Shown in pieces: positions 28,401-33,621 of a stretch of DNA of 33,621 bases (positions within the stretch are counted from its first letter, which is position 1; each line of letters starts with the position of its first letter). The translations under genes were made by a program, and so were the position numbers. The stretch spans positions 1 through 33,621 of the forward strand of contig CAOKIL010000009.1 in the NCBI GenBank assembly GCA_948468535.1, read 5' to 3'. Below the pieces are notes generated by a model. The model worked only from the letters and a program-made list of their open reading frames with translations, was not told where the DNA came from and did not search any database. Source of the stretch: an uncultured Eubacteriales bacterium. GTDB lineage: Bacteria; Bacillota; Clostridia; Monoglobales; Monoglobaceae.

Positions 28401-29728
28401 CGGATGCAGGTTCAGAGACGAATCCGACAGCAAATCCGAGCGAAGAACCAACAGCAAGCCCGAGCGCAGGAATAACACTTCCGGTAGTTTTAAATCCGGG
28501 TGAAAGCATGAGCAACGGAGGAGTTAATATCTCTAATAATACTGACGGAACAGTTACAATAGACAATGATAATGACGGAAATGTTGAGGTAACTATTACA
28601 CTGCCTGAAATTGGAAACGTAACAGTTAACGAAGATAATAATGTAATAGTACCGGGAGTAAGTAAGGTAAAGACCGAGGACGGTACAGAAATCACACTCC
28701 CGAGCGGCGGTATATTAGACAAAGAAAGCAACATAATCGCAGGCACAGTAGAAATAGGAGATATAACTATTATAGCGCCGGATGGAGGCAAGGTTGTAAC
28801 CAATAAGGGAGGCAACACAAATATACCAACAGGCTCAACAGTTAAGAAGGATGACACAATCGTCATAATAGAAAGCGGAAACGCAGTAGTGAAAAATGAC
28901 GGAGAGGTAACATTCCCTGAAGGAGGAACAGCGACAGTAAAGACCGGAGATACAGAGAAAACAGTTACTGTAGAGGAGAACGGAACAATAAGTCCGAATC
29001 CGATACCGACAGGAACACTGCCGCCGATATCGCCGACGCCGAGACCGCACAGACCGGGAATATCATCAGGCGGCTGGATATCGTCAGCAACACCAAAGCC
29101 GACAGAAGCAGTGGCGCCTGAAGTAACGGAAGCACCGACAACAGAGGCAACCCCGAATCCGACAAATATACCTACGGATGTAAGTTCATTTACAGATATA
29201 AATGAGAAAGAGTGGTATTATTCATCAGTAAAATATGTTCTTGAAAATGGACTGATGACAGGAACAAGCGGAACGAGCTTTGCGCCTGAAACAGAAATAA
29301 CAAGAGGAATGTTTGTAACGGTACTGTATAGGCTGGAAGGAAATCCGGAAGCAGAAAGCAATTATACATTTGCAGATGTGTCGAAGGAAGAATACTATAG
29401 CAAAGCAGTAGCGTGGGGAAGCCAAAACGGAATAATAGAAGGATATTCGGCAGATGTATTTGCACCGAATGAAAACATACTCCGTGAACAGATGGCAGCG
29501 ATAGTATATCGTTACGCAAGATACAAGGGATATGACATAGGCGTAAAAGCAGCAGTAGGTTACGCAGATGCAGAAAGTATAAGCGAGTATGCAAAGAATC
29601 CTGTTGTATGGGCATCAGAAAAGGGAATAATAAACGGAAACGAAGATAATACATTCGCACCGCAGATGAACATAACAAGAGCAGAAACAGCTGCTATATT
29701 TGAAAGAGTTGCTGAAAAGCTAAAGTAA
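22442..29728 (+). CDS. Giant secreted GLUG-repeat protein with SLH cell-wall anchor
   Basis: A 2428-residue putative adhesin or surface-layer protein. A signal peptide (residues 1 to about 28, ending ITASA|EE) directs export. Four GLUG-type blocks follow (about 31-452, 469-880, 895-1298, 1308-1540), each opening with a 'DIDLGG...PIG...GTFDGNGHKISGLYI' unit (GTF at 91, 525, 953, 1372) and carrying roughly 4-10 GGI(A/V)G-N-x-G-x-I repeats, about 32 in all, expected to build beta-helices. Blocks 1-3 end in a 'WDFEGIWEM...GRP.L' closing motif. Then come an InlB/Flg_new-like repeat (about 1555-1630), an unrecognised domain (1637-1805), a Pro/Thr/Ala/Ser stalk (1806-2010), a second copy of that domain (about 2011-2185) and three SLH domains (2248-2428). 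Only SLH3 has the full TRAE motif; SLH1 has ITRG and SLH2 ILRE. SLH domains bind pyruvylated wall polymers in known cases. GGGAGG precedes ATG 22442. Ligand unknown. Confidence 0.93.
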   Translation: MKRKFISLITVISMICSMMPILSITASAEEYIAISNAEELVSFRDSVNSGSDYSGQIVKLTADIDLGGSEENQWTPIGTFVNASNNNPFAGTFDGNGHKISGLYINNASSYQGLFSYNMGTIKNLTVEGEVTNTYSYKAGIVGRNEGTIENCINNVKVTGGNYVGGIAGCNTGTIVDSNNIGEVSGNQYVGGIAGQSDTTGIIESSKNNGTVTCTFSGRNGSVYVGGIAGQNNGKITSCTNIATVIGVSQGSNIGGIVGTNVNGTISNSINRGAVIKCGSYTGGIAGSNNVGTIENSGNTGEITGTIAGGVVGYTYGASIIKTSYNIGAVDGSNTAGGIVAVDREGTIQNCYNAGAITSKSTAGGITYGMNTKGKVQSCYNSGSITASSSYGLCHDYTQAENSFYLDICGARSDRQSGTNISLDKLADINTFSDWDFEDVWEMNEVLARPTLKSIQEEITTNYYIKDNPLIISTKEELEAFRDSVNNCNRYYGQYVILDADIDLGGSKENSWLPIGEYIRKPFVGTFDGNGHKISGLYINNASSYQGLFSYNMGTIKNLTVEGEVTNTYSYKAGIVGRNEGTIENCINNVKVTGGNYVGGIAGCNTGTIVDSNNIGEVSGNQYVGGIAGQSDTTGIIENSRNTGSVTSTFSGGNVYVGGIAGQNNGKVTSCTNDGAVKGNSGNYVGGIAGSNFGTVSNSVNNSGEITGSEIGGVVGTNYAGIIENCGNTGELTGSFVGGVTRNNTKEGKIRTSYNTGTINAQNTAAGIAIVNDNSEISNCYNAGALNGNTVAGITNSNGNNNRVIYSYNTGYLTGYNAYGLCFNSSVANSYFLDICGDKSGDRVNGTSITLDEFADINTFSDWDFEGIWEMSETLGRPVLKATVVDFYTEENPLIIASREDLEAFRDSVNNGNTYNKQYILVTADIDLGGSENNQWLPIGQYFGAYKSKPFTGTFNGDGHRISGLYINNTNSYQSLFSYNMGTIKNLTVEGTLTSGYSTAGIVSRNDGTVESCESNVTVTGSQYAGGAVGINTGTIIGVNNIGDITSSQYVGGIAGHNIVGGTVENSKNAGNITSISGGDYAYAGGIAGYNNRAAVKACINDGTVVGSGNYVGGISAYNYISTVQACVNNGAVTGENYNIGGVVGSNHTGIIEYSSNAGEIRGKGSLGGVAGSNVYESTIKTSHNSGSIAEGTSSGIAGYNNDSKIENCYNAGAVNGCGIIGANSRGSVSNCYNCGDVTDYAVAGNAGTITNCYYLDTCGGAGNGTPISKEELAKVETFVNWDFSGIWKMDKTLGRPILRNELAPTAITGSGTKEDPYVITSAEGLKELSENVNDGNNYEGQYIVITEDIDLNGSEENPWMPIGTTENPFSGTFSGGGHKIIGVHVNDESGENKGLFGYNKGTIENVVVTGSVTGGNNVGGIVGCNEGTVKNCGNLSDVTGKNNVGGIVGENKGTVENCYSIGNVTGDSNVGGVAGNNESGKVTNSYYNKEAYTPEDKTEGVSGKNTESFRNGEVTYLLQSSQTETDENGSIKQVWGQDLSGEAVETYPIISSEDSKKVYKASFKYEKDGEYKEYAAQYANAGGSFTVPESNPGTEYYRFDHWTTNADDITLKYEGTASVTEDVTVYAVGEKQSINLEPGSSVTNKGTTIENNNDGTVTIKKEDGSTADITITLPENGEVSADEDNNVTVPPGSKIDTGNGTEITLPTGGTIDKDGNITGEVIKVGETTITAPEGGKVSANRDGETEAAEGSKVEKDGASVTIDSGKGKVDKEGTITFPEGGEVTVDDGITTKQEVIEPNGTVIPMPAPTATPEPTAEPTTLPTAEPTAEPTASPSSEPTSEPIVGPTAEATASPSSTPDAGSETNPTPNPTEGATSTPIAEATASPSATPDTGSETNPTPNPTEGATATPIAEATASPSATPDAGSETNPTANPSEEPTATPTAEATASPSATPDAGSETNPTANPSEEATATPVVEATASPSATPDAGSETNPTANPSEEPTASPSAGITLPVVLNPGESMSNGGVNISNNTDGTVTIDNDNDGNVEVTITLPEIGNVTVNEDNNVIVPGVSKVKTEDGTEITLPSGGILDKESNIIAGTVEIGDITIIAPDGGKVVTNKGGNTNIPTGSTVKKDDTIVIIESGNAVVKNDGEVTFPEGGTATVKTGDTEKTVTVEENGTISPNPIPTGTLPPISPTPRPHRPGISSGGWISSATPKPTEAVAPEVTEAPTTEATPNPTNIPTDVSSFTDINEKEWYYSSVKYVLENGLMTGTSGTSFAPETEITRGMFVTVLYRLEGNPEAESNYTFADVSKEEYYSKAVAWGSQNGIIEGYSADVFAPNENILREQMAAIVYRYARYKGYDIGVKAAVGYADAESISEYAKNPVVWASEKGIINGNEDNTFAPQMNITRAETAAIFERVAEKLK
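22712..23054 (+). repeat. 343-bp exact direct repeat, copy 1
   Basis: By eye identical at every base to 24014-24356, with an offset of 1302 bp (434 codons, in frame). It encodes the GTFDGNGHKISG unit and the first GLUG motifs of block 1. Synonymous sites are identical too, so the duplication or gene conversion is recent. Confidence 0.9.
24014..24356 (+). repeat. 343-bp exact direct repeat, copy 2
   Basis: Second copy, in GLUG block 2. Outside it the two blocks diverge quickly, which favours local gene conversion over simple whole-block duplication. Recombination between copies would remove exactly 434 residues in frame. Confidence 0.9.
27986..28465 (+). repeat. Five tandem 96-bp repeats coding the Pro/Thr stalk
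   Basis: Five copies of a 32-residue unit (consensus AEATASPSATPDAGSETNP then T(P/A)NP, (T/S)E and a variable end), residues 1849-2008. Units differ slightly in both DNA and protein. The 96-bp length keeps the frame whatever the copy number. Confidence 0.92.
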
Positions 29729-29751
29729 AGAATGGATTAGATTAAATCAAC

Positions 29752-29785
29752 AAGAACGACATAGCATGTGCTGTGTCGTTCTTTT
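29752..29785. terminator. Bidirectional terminator between convergent genes
   Basis: Stem AAGAACGACA/TGTCGTTCTT (29752-29761 with 29774-29783) with inner AGC/GCT and an ATGT loop; T-rich on the plus strand (CTTTT). On the minus strand it also precedes a T-rich run, so it can serve the convergent minus-strand gene. Confidence 0.82.
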
Positions 29786-29801
29786 AGTTTTATATGGGGT
29801 T

Positions 29802-29872
29802 AAAGGGGTGAAACCTCTTTGGCTAAAGCGAACTCTCAGAGTTTGCAAAGCACCGCTCGGGTGGGTGAGCGG
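29802..29872. repeat. Array of three small hairpins in the convergent gap
   Basis: AAAGGGGT/ACCTCTTT (29802-29809 with 29813-29820, one G-T pair), AACTC/GAGTT (29831-29835 with 29839-29843) and CCGCTC/GAGCGG (29853-29858 with 29867-29872) in 71 bp. No coding potential. Possibly a remnant of a repetitive intergenic palindrome. Confidence 0.45.
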
Positions 29873-29901
29873 AACGAGGCTAGGCTTATATAATAGTAAT
29901 A

Positions 29902-32235
29902 TCAAAACTTTTGTACAATCTCTATATTTTTCGGCAGACGCCAGTGTACAAGTTTTATTCGGTTATTTGTCGTTATGTCAGGAGCGTCTGCGTCATCTGC
30001 AAAGTTCTTTATACCAAAATACTGTGCCGGTGTTATTATTCCGCTGTCACCTTTGTAATAATAATGCGGACCGTAAGCGTTATAGGTTGATGCAAGCGCT
30101 CTGACTTCAATCAAATGCTGCTGACCGGCTTCAATTGCAGGCAGTTCAAGCGTATTGTTGTCACCGTATAAGTATCCTATATACTGTCCGTCAAACGATA
30201 CTTCCATTGCAGCAACGTTTCGGCAGTCAATTTGTATATAAGGATGCAGAATGTTCTCTTCTGATATAAATATTTTCTTAGCTGTTACATAATCCGTGCA
30301 GAACGGATAACCACATTCTGTCAGACTTGAATTGCTCTCCATTGTCGGATTGCTTAACACAAAGTCGTAGGTTGTCTGGAGCTGACGCTCATCATATATC
30401 AGGTATCCTTTTGATGACATTGCTTTAAAGTCGCCAAGGATACAGGCATAGATATTATTGCAGTTTTCAATAAGTATTGTGTTTTTTCCGCCCAGAATAT
30501 TATTGGTTATGTCGTAATATATTCCAAATTCGTCTTTGCTTTCAGCAGTGACAATTATATTGTTTATGCTGACGTTTGCAGTCTCGTCACTTATTAACAG
30601 CTTTATATTATTTGGCAAAAAATCAGATTCGGCTTTAAAATCACATATCGCATTTTTGCCGTCGTATTCAGGGAACAGAACAAGTCTGTTTTGTTTTGGA
30701 AATGTAATCGACCAGTCGCTTTGCTTGATTTCTGACGGAACAATCTCAAGGAGAGAGTTTTTAATCAGTTCAAGCGGTATAACCTCTGTATCTGTGGTTG
30801 GGATATCTTCAAGTATACGAACCCCGTTCGCCTTGGCTCGTTCAATATACATCATACCTTTTTTAGAGAAAGAACAGCCGGGGGTTACAAGGACAGTGCT
30901 GTATGTCGCATTACCTATTGTGATGCCCCTTTCGCCGAAAGCTGCATTGTTCTCAAAGATAGCTTCATCGGTTATATCAAAGCGTCTGCCAATCTCGTGC
31001 AGTCTGTTACAGATTTCCAAAGTTTTTTCGCTTAGTTCATATGATAGATTCATTGGCACATTTGATTTGTCAGGTACATAATTTTCCCATATTGCCTGTA
31101 TCGGAGTTATAACAAGAATATTTCTCGGCCTTTTGAACTCGATTTCAGCAAGTTTAGCCATTCTGTCAAAAATAGTTGGAATCATAGCCTTCCACGGCAT
31201 ATGTGACGGGAATGAAGCCGGGTGGTCAATAATATTACAGAACTTTAAGCCGGGCTTTGCGGCATGAAAAATAATTGTGTTGATACCGCATTCGATAAGC
31301 CATTTAATATATTGTTCAAGATCATTTGGATTGAGTCCCCAGCCCGCACCGCAAAGAGCCTTGCACATGCAGGTTCCGTCACTGAACTGACGGGAAACAG
31401 AAGAGGCTATTCTGGGATAATAAAAGTTTCCGGGATATCTGCCTAAACCCAAAACTCCGGGGATATTAACGTCTTTAAGTACTTCAAGAGCCGAACCGTG
31501 ACGCCCGGCTTGCAAAAACGGTGTATTCTCACTGCCGAGCTCTGCCATAAGCTGTTTGTCGTTTTCTCTGCACCACGTCTGAATTTGGTCATAATAGCAG
31601 ACCTTTAGTCTTTCGGTAATCAAGGCGCGGTATGCCGCCTTGAACTCTTGTGATTCTCCCTTAGGAGCAAACAGACCGGAAAGCTGTCTGTTTATATCAT
31701 CGTTATATTTTTTGCTGTAATCCGATATTATTTCATCATACCACGGAATCTCGCCTAAATCAGAGTTTTGCCCCTCTCGTACAAACTCGCTCTCATCGCT
31801 GAAAAAGCCTCTTATGTAGTTAAACGCTTCTTTTGAAAGACCTGACTTGTATCCTGTATAAGTCAGCTCTATAAATTCCTGTACGCTGCTGAAGTCAAGT
31901 GTGTTTATTCCTGAATGATAATGTTTTTCAACATAACTGTTATCGGGGGATAATTTAATGCAGCAGAATTGTTGTGCAGGGAGATTATGTTCGACTGCGG
32001 TGTTTTTATCAGAAATCCAAAAGTCTATTTTAAGTGATTTTGAGAATATAATAATATCAGAAATTACTTTCATATACTGAGCGCTTAGATATTCAGGCTC
32101 ACCGCTGTAATTTCGTATCTGAAAAACAAGACCGTCAAAACCGAGCTCTTTAATTTCGCTTATTTCTCTAAGGATTGGCTCACAGTCTTTTAGATCGTCT
32201 ATTATCAATAATGCTAACTTTTTTAGTGGTTTCAT
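29902..32235 (-). CDS. Putative glycoside hydrolase, GH106-like (alpha-L-rhamnosidase-related)
   Basis: A 777-residue, probably cytoplasmic protein (no signal peptide). The layout resembles GH106 and related unclassified clostridial hydrolases: an N-terminal TIM-barrel region with GFFSDE (143-148), AELGSE (231-236), NIPGV (257-261) and the segment KWLIECGINTIIFHA (311-325) that in relatives reads '..GIN....H'; a middle region with a Rossmann-like TVLVTPG part; and a C-terminal jelly-roll with NAYGPHYYY, like the N-x-x-GPHH motif of relatives. Where many relatives have Ser/Ala-Glu before the GxxGW loop, this protein has CKALCGAGW (291-299), without Glu. Specificity, and even activity, is therefore uncertain. 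AAAGGGGA precedes ATG 32235. It is divergent from the isomerase gene, which suggests a shared sugar-uptake role. Confidence 0.6.
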   Translation of the reverse strand: MKPLKKLALLIIDDLKDCEPILREISEIKELGFDGLVFQIRNYSGEPEYLSAQYMKVISDIIIFSKSLKIDFWISDKNTAVEHNLPAQQFCCIKLSPDNSYVEKHYHSGINTLDFSSVQEFIELTYTGYKSGLSKEAFNYIRGFFSDESEFVREGQNSDLGEIPWYDEIISDYSKKYNDDINRQLSGLFAPKGESQEFKAAYRALITERLKVCYYDQIQTWCRENDKQLMAELGSENTPFLQAGRHGSALEVLKDVNIPGVLGLGRYPGNFYYPRIASSVSRQFSDGTCMCKALCGAGWGLNPNDLEQYIKWLIECGINTIIFHAAKPGLKFCNIIDHPASFPSHMPWKAMIPTIFDRMAKLAEIEFKRPRNILVITPIQAIWENYVPDKSNVPMNLSYELSEKTLEICNRLHEIGRRFDITDEAIFENNAAFGERGITIGNATYSTVLVTPGCSFSKKGMMYIERAKANGVRILEDIPTTDTEVIPLELIKNSLLEIVPSEIKQSDWSITFPKQNRLVLFPEYDGKNAICDFKAESDFLPNNIKLLISDETANVSINNIIVTAESKDEFGIYYDITNNILGGKNTILIENCNNIYACILGDFKAMSSKGYLIYDERQLQTTYDFVLSNPTMESNSSLTECGYPFCTDYVTAKKIFISEENILHPYIQIDCRNVAAMEVSFDGQYIGYLYGDNNTLELPAIEAGQQHLIEVRALASTYNAYGPHYYYKGDSGIITPAQYFGIKNFADDADAPDITTNNRIKLVHWRLPKNIEIVQKF

Positions 32236-32259
32236 TTCTCATTTCCCCTTTAAATTAGG

Positions 32260-32288
32260 TTGACAAAACACTTAATTATCATTATACT
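32260..32288 (+). promoter_or_regulatory. Promoter for the DhuI-like gene, overlapping a divergent -10
   Basis: Plus strand: -35 TTGACA (32260-32265), 17-bp spacer, -10 TATACT (32283-32288). On the minus strand TATAAT reads at 32286-32281, which could be the -10 of the GH106-like gene, though its -35 region (TTTATT) is poor. The two promoters would share DNA, so they cannot fire independently. Confidence 0.65.
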
Positions 32289-32336
32289 ATAAAAGTAGAA
32301 AAAAATAAACATTTTTTTTGAAAAGGGGTAATAAAA

Positions 32337-32975
32337 ATGAAAATAGCTTTGATTAATGAAAATTCTCAGGCTGCAAAGAATGAGATTATTTACAATTCTT
32401 TAAAAAAGACGGTTGAACCGCTCGGTCATGAGGTATTGAACTTTGGAATGTACAGCGCTGATGATGATGCACAGCTTACATATGTTATGAACGGAATCCT
32501 TGCCGCAATTTTGCTTAACTCAAAGGCAGTTGATTTTGTTGTCACAGGCTGCGGTACAGGCGAGGGCGCTATGCTTGCGCTGAATTCGTTTCCCGGCGTG
32601 CTTTGCGGTCATGTGACAAGTCCGCTTGACGCGTATTTGTTCAGTCAGGTAAATAACGGAAACGCAATTGCTATGCCGTTTGCACAGGGTTTTGGCTGGG
32701 GAGCGGAACTCAATCTTGACTATACATTCGAGAAATTATTTTCAACCGAGATGGGCGGCGGCTATCCTAAGGAGCGCGCTGTTCCGGAGCAGAGAAACAA
32801 AAAGATTTTGGACGAGGTTAAAAAGGTAACGCATCAGGACATGATGTATATTTTGAAGAACATCGATCAAGACTTGCTCAAGACCGCGGTAAGCGGAGAT
32901 AAGTTTGCAGATTTATTCTTCCCGAACTGTCAGGTTCCCGAAATCGCAGAGTATATAAAGAGCGTGCTTGCGTAA
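32337..32975 (+). CDS. RpiB/LacAB-family sugar isomerase, probably DhuI type
   Basis: The 212 residues are longer than ordinary RpiB (about 150) and match, from memory, the streptococcal DhuI subfamily (start KIALINENSQ, then GWGAELNLDYTFEKLF and MGGGYPKERAVPEQRN). DhuI converts 4-deoxy-L-threo-5-hexosulose uronate, formed from unsaturated uronates released by polysaccharide lyases, towards 3-deoxy-D-glycero-2,5-hexodiulosonate. The RpiB-like active-site motif GCGTGEGAMLALN holds the conserved Cys72, but the SDHAG motif of pentose-phosphate isomerases is missing, so ribose-5-phosphate isomerase activity is unlikely. AAAGGGG precedes ATG 32337. With GH43 and the GH106-like gene nearby, use of pectin-derived uronates is a reasonable inference. 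The exact substrate is unproven. Confidence 0.72.
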   Translation: MKIALINENSQAAKNEIIYNSLKKTVEPLGHEVLNFGMYSADDDAQLTYVMNGILAAILLNSKAVDFVVTGCGTGEGAMLALNSFPGVLCGHVTSPLDAYLFSQVNNGNAIAMPFAQGFGWGAELNLDYTFEKLFSTEMGGGYPKERAVPEQRNKKILDEVKKVTHQDMMYILKNIDQDLLKTAVSGDKFADLFFPNCQVPEIAEYIKSVLA

Positions 32976-33135
32976 TTATTTGAATTTTATCAGGGGTGGC
33001 TGTGATTCACATGAATGATGTGGTATGTTATAACTAATGATTGTTTGTAATATAACCAAAGTCAATACATTCCTTAGTTGTTTGATTAATGTTGCCAAAG
33101 CCTTTGCTGAAAGTATGCACACATGCCCATTTTGG

Positions 33136-33166
33136 AGTTCAAAGGGGATAGAATCCCCTTTGAACT
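33136..33166. repeat. 14-bp perfect inverted repeat in convergent gap
   Basis: AGTTCAAAGGGGAT (33136-33149), AGA, ATCCCCTTTGAACT (33153-33166). It lies 4 bp beyond the stop of the minus-strand small gene. No T run on either side, so a poor intrinsic terminator, though it may still mark the 3' ends of both genes. The rest of the gap (32976-33135) shows nothing else clear apart from a 17-nt match (33096-33112) to positions 40-56. Confidence 0.6.
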
Positions 33167-33170
33167 ATAA

Positions 33171-33455
33171 TTATTCATCATAGTAATAAACAGACTTACT
33201 CGGCTGTTTATCATAATATTGTTTTAACTTTATATCACACACATTGCATAGATGCAGGTTCAGAACCTTATGTACGCCGAATTCATATCCGCACATTTCG
33301 CATCTTAAAGCAGCCGGTTTTATCACAACATGCGCCTTTCCGTCATCTGCCTCGTCAAAATCAAATTTGATATAGTTCTTTTTTAATTCATTCATTTTGT
33401 TAAGTGCTGACAGCGGCAGTGTTATCTTTCCATGTTCATCAATTTCTATCAGCAT
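33171..33455 (-). CDS. Small AbrB-like / zinc-ribbon protein
   Basis: 94 residues. The N-terminus MLIEIDEHGKITLPLSAL resembles the SpoVT/AbrB swapped-hairpin DNA-binding start. The C-terminal half carries Cys52-x2-Cys55 and Cys70-x2-Cys73, a zinc-ribbon pattern with 14 residues between the pairs. The combination would fit a small transcription regulator, but I do not recognise a named family. ATG 33455 follows AAAGGAGAG; it starts 20 nt after the upstream minus-strand gene, so the two form an operon. Confidence 0.6.
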   Translation of the reverse strand: MLIEIDEHGKITLPLSALNKMNELKKNYIKFDFDEADDGKAHVVIKPAALRCEMCGYEFGVHKVLNLHLCNVCDIKLKQYYDKQPSKSVYYYDE

Positions 33456-33475
33456 TTTATATCTCTCCTTTTATT

Positions 33476-33621
33476 TTACATCATGATAATCTTTTTCCAT
33501 TTTTGTTTTGCATATTCTAGCATTTGTGCAGCGTTGCAGGCAGGGAAATCAACATGCGAAACCACTACATCAGACTTGTCAGCCATCCACTCATTTCTTT
33601 TTGTTATAACAAATTCTTCCG
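33476..33621 (-). CDS. SLOG/DUF1273-like protein, C-terminal fragment (runs off the window)
   Basis: The last 47 codons of a minus-strand gene entering from the right edge: RNEWMADKSDVVVSHVDFPACNAAQMLEYAKQ then KWKKIIMM and a TAA at 33476-33478. The pattern R-x-x-W-M-x-D-x-S-D-V-V, then small residues, then LEYAK-x-K is like the C-terminus of DUF1273 (YpsA-type) SLOG-fold proteins, which are thought to bind nucleotide-derived ligands. In those proteins a GG often stands where CN is found here. The start is outside the window. Confidence 0.55.
   Translation of the reverse strand, partial: EEFVITKRNEWMADKSDVVVSHVDFPACNAAQMLEYAKQKWKKIIMM

Noticed and set aside
27232-28866. 544-codon open frame on the minus strand inside the surface-protein gene
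   Set aside because: It is the complement of the low-complexity TLP/GG and Pro/Thr repeats; the translation is a Val/Ser/Pro/Gly-rich repeat with no ribosome site of note, while the plus-strand frame has signal peptide, GLUG and SLH domains.

Overview
This looks like chromosome from a Gram-positive, low-to-mid-GC member of the Clostridia. The evidence is the S10-spc-alpha ribosomal gene order with adk, map, a KOW-domain gene and infA inserted after secY, near-consensus -35/-10 promoters with 17-bp spacers, strong AGGAGG ribosome sites, a Cys-poor S4, zinc-ribbon S14, L24, L36 and adenylate kinase, and a very large SLH-anchored surface protein. The carbohydrate genes (GH43, a GH106-like protein and a DhuI-type isomerase) suggest a plant cell-wall or pectin degrader, probably from the gut. 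That ecological reading is inference.

Layout. (1) 1-4531: end of an unseen upstream unit, a GH43 glycosidase and glycogen phosphorylase, each with its own promoter. (2) 4609-21993: one ribosomal superlocus. A perfect-consensus promoter (TTGACA-17-TATAAT) and a structured leader of about 285 nt lead into rpsJ-rplC-rplD-rplW-rplB-rpsS-rplV-rpsC-rplP-rpmC-rpsQ-rplN, then an unusual 530-nt non-coding gap, then rplX-rplE-rpsN-rpsH-rplF-rplR-rpsE-rpmD-rplO-secY-adk-map-(KOW)-infA. A second promoter at 18725 starts rpmJ-rpsM-rpsK-rpsD-rpoA-rplQ, which ends at a good terminator. (3) 22016-22169: tRNA-Thr(CGU) with its own promoter and terminator. (4) 22348-29783: a 2428-residue secreted GLUG-repeat/SLH protein whose promoter has an 18-bp perfect palindrome filling the -35/-10 spacer. 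(5) 29902-32975: a divergent pair, a GH106-like protein on the minus strand and a DhuI/RpiB-like isomerase on the plus strand. (6) 33171-33621: on the minus strand, a small AbrB-like/zinc-ribbon protein behind the tail of a SLOG/DUF1273-like gene.

Most notable observation. The rplN-rplX gap holds three tandem copies (period about 90 nt) of a short RNA-like element. Its nested stems are kept by compensatory base changes between copies, and two copies share the 16-nt 3' flank TGCACCATCAAGCTAA. Just after the third copy is a 17-nt motif that also occurs, with 2 mismatches, at the end of the S10 operon leader. I do not recognise the element as a known riboswitch or ribosomal-protein leader. Together these features suggest an unrecognised RNA control layer in this ribosomal locus. 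Other non-coding gaps of the operon (rpsJ-rplC, rpsN-rpsH, secY-adk, the rpmJ leader) also contain hairpins.
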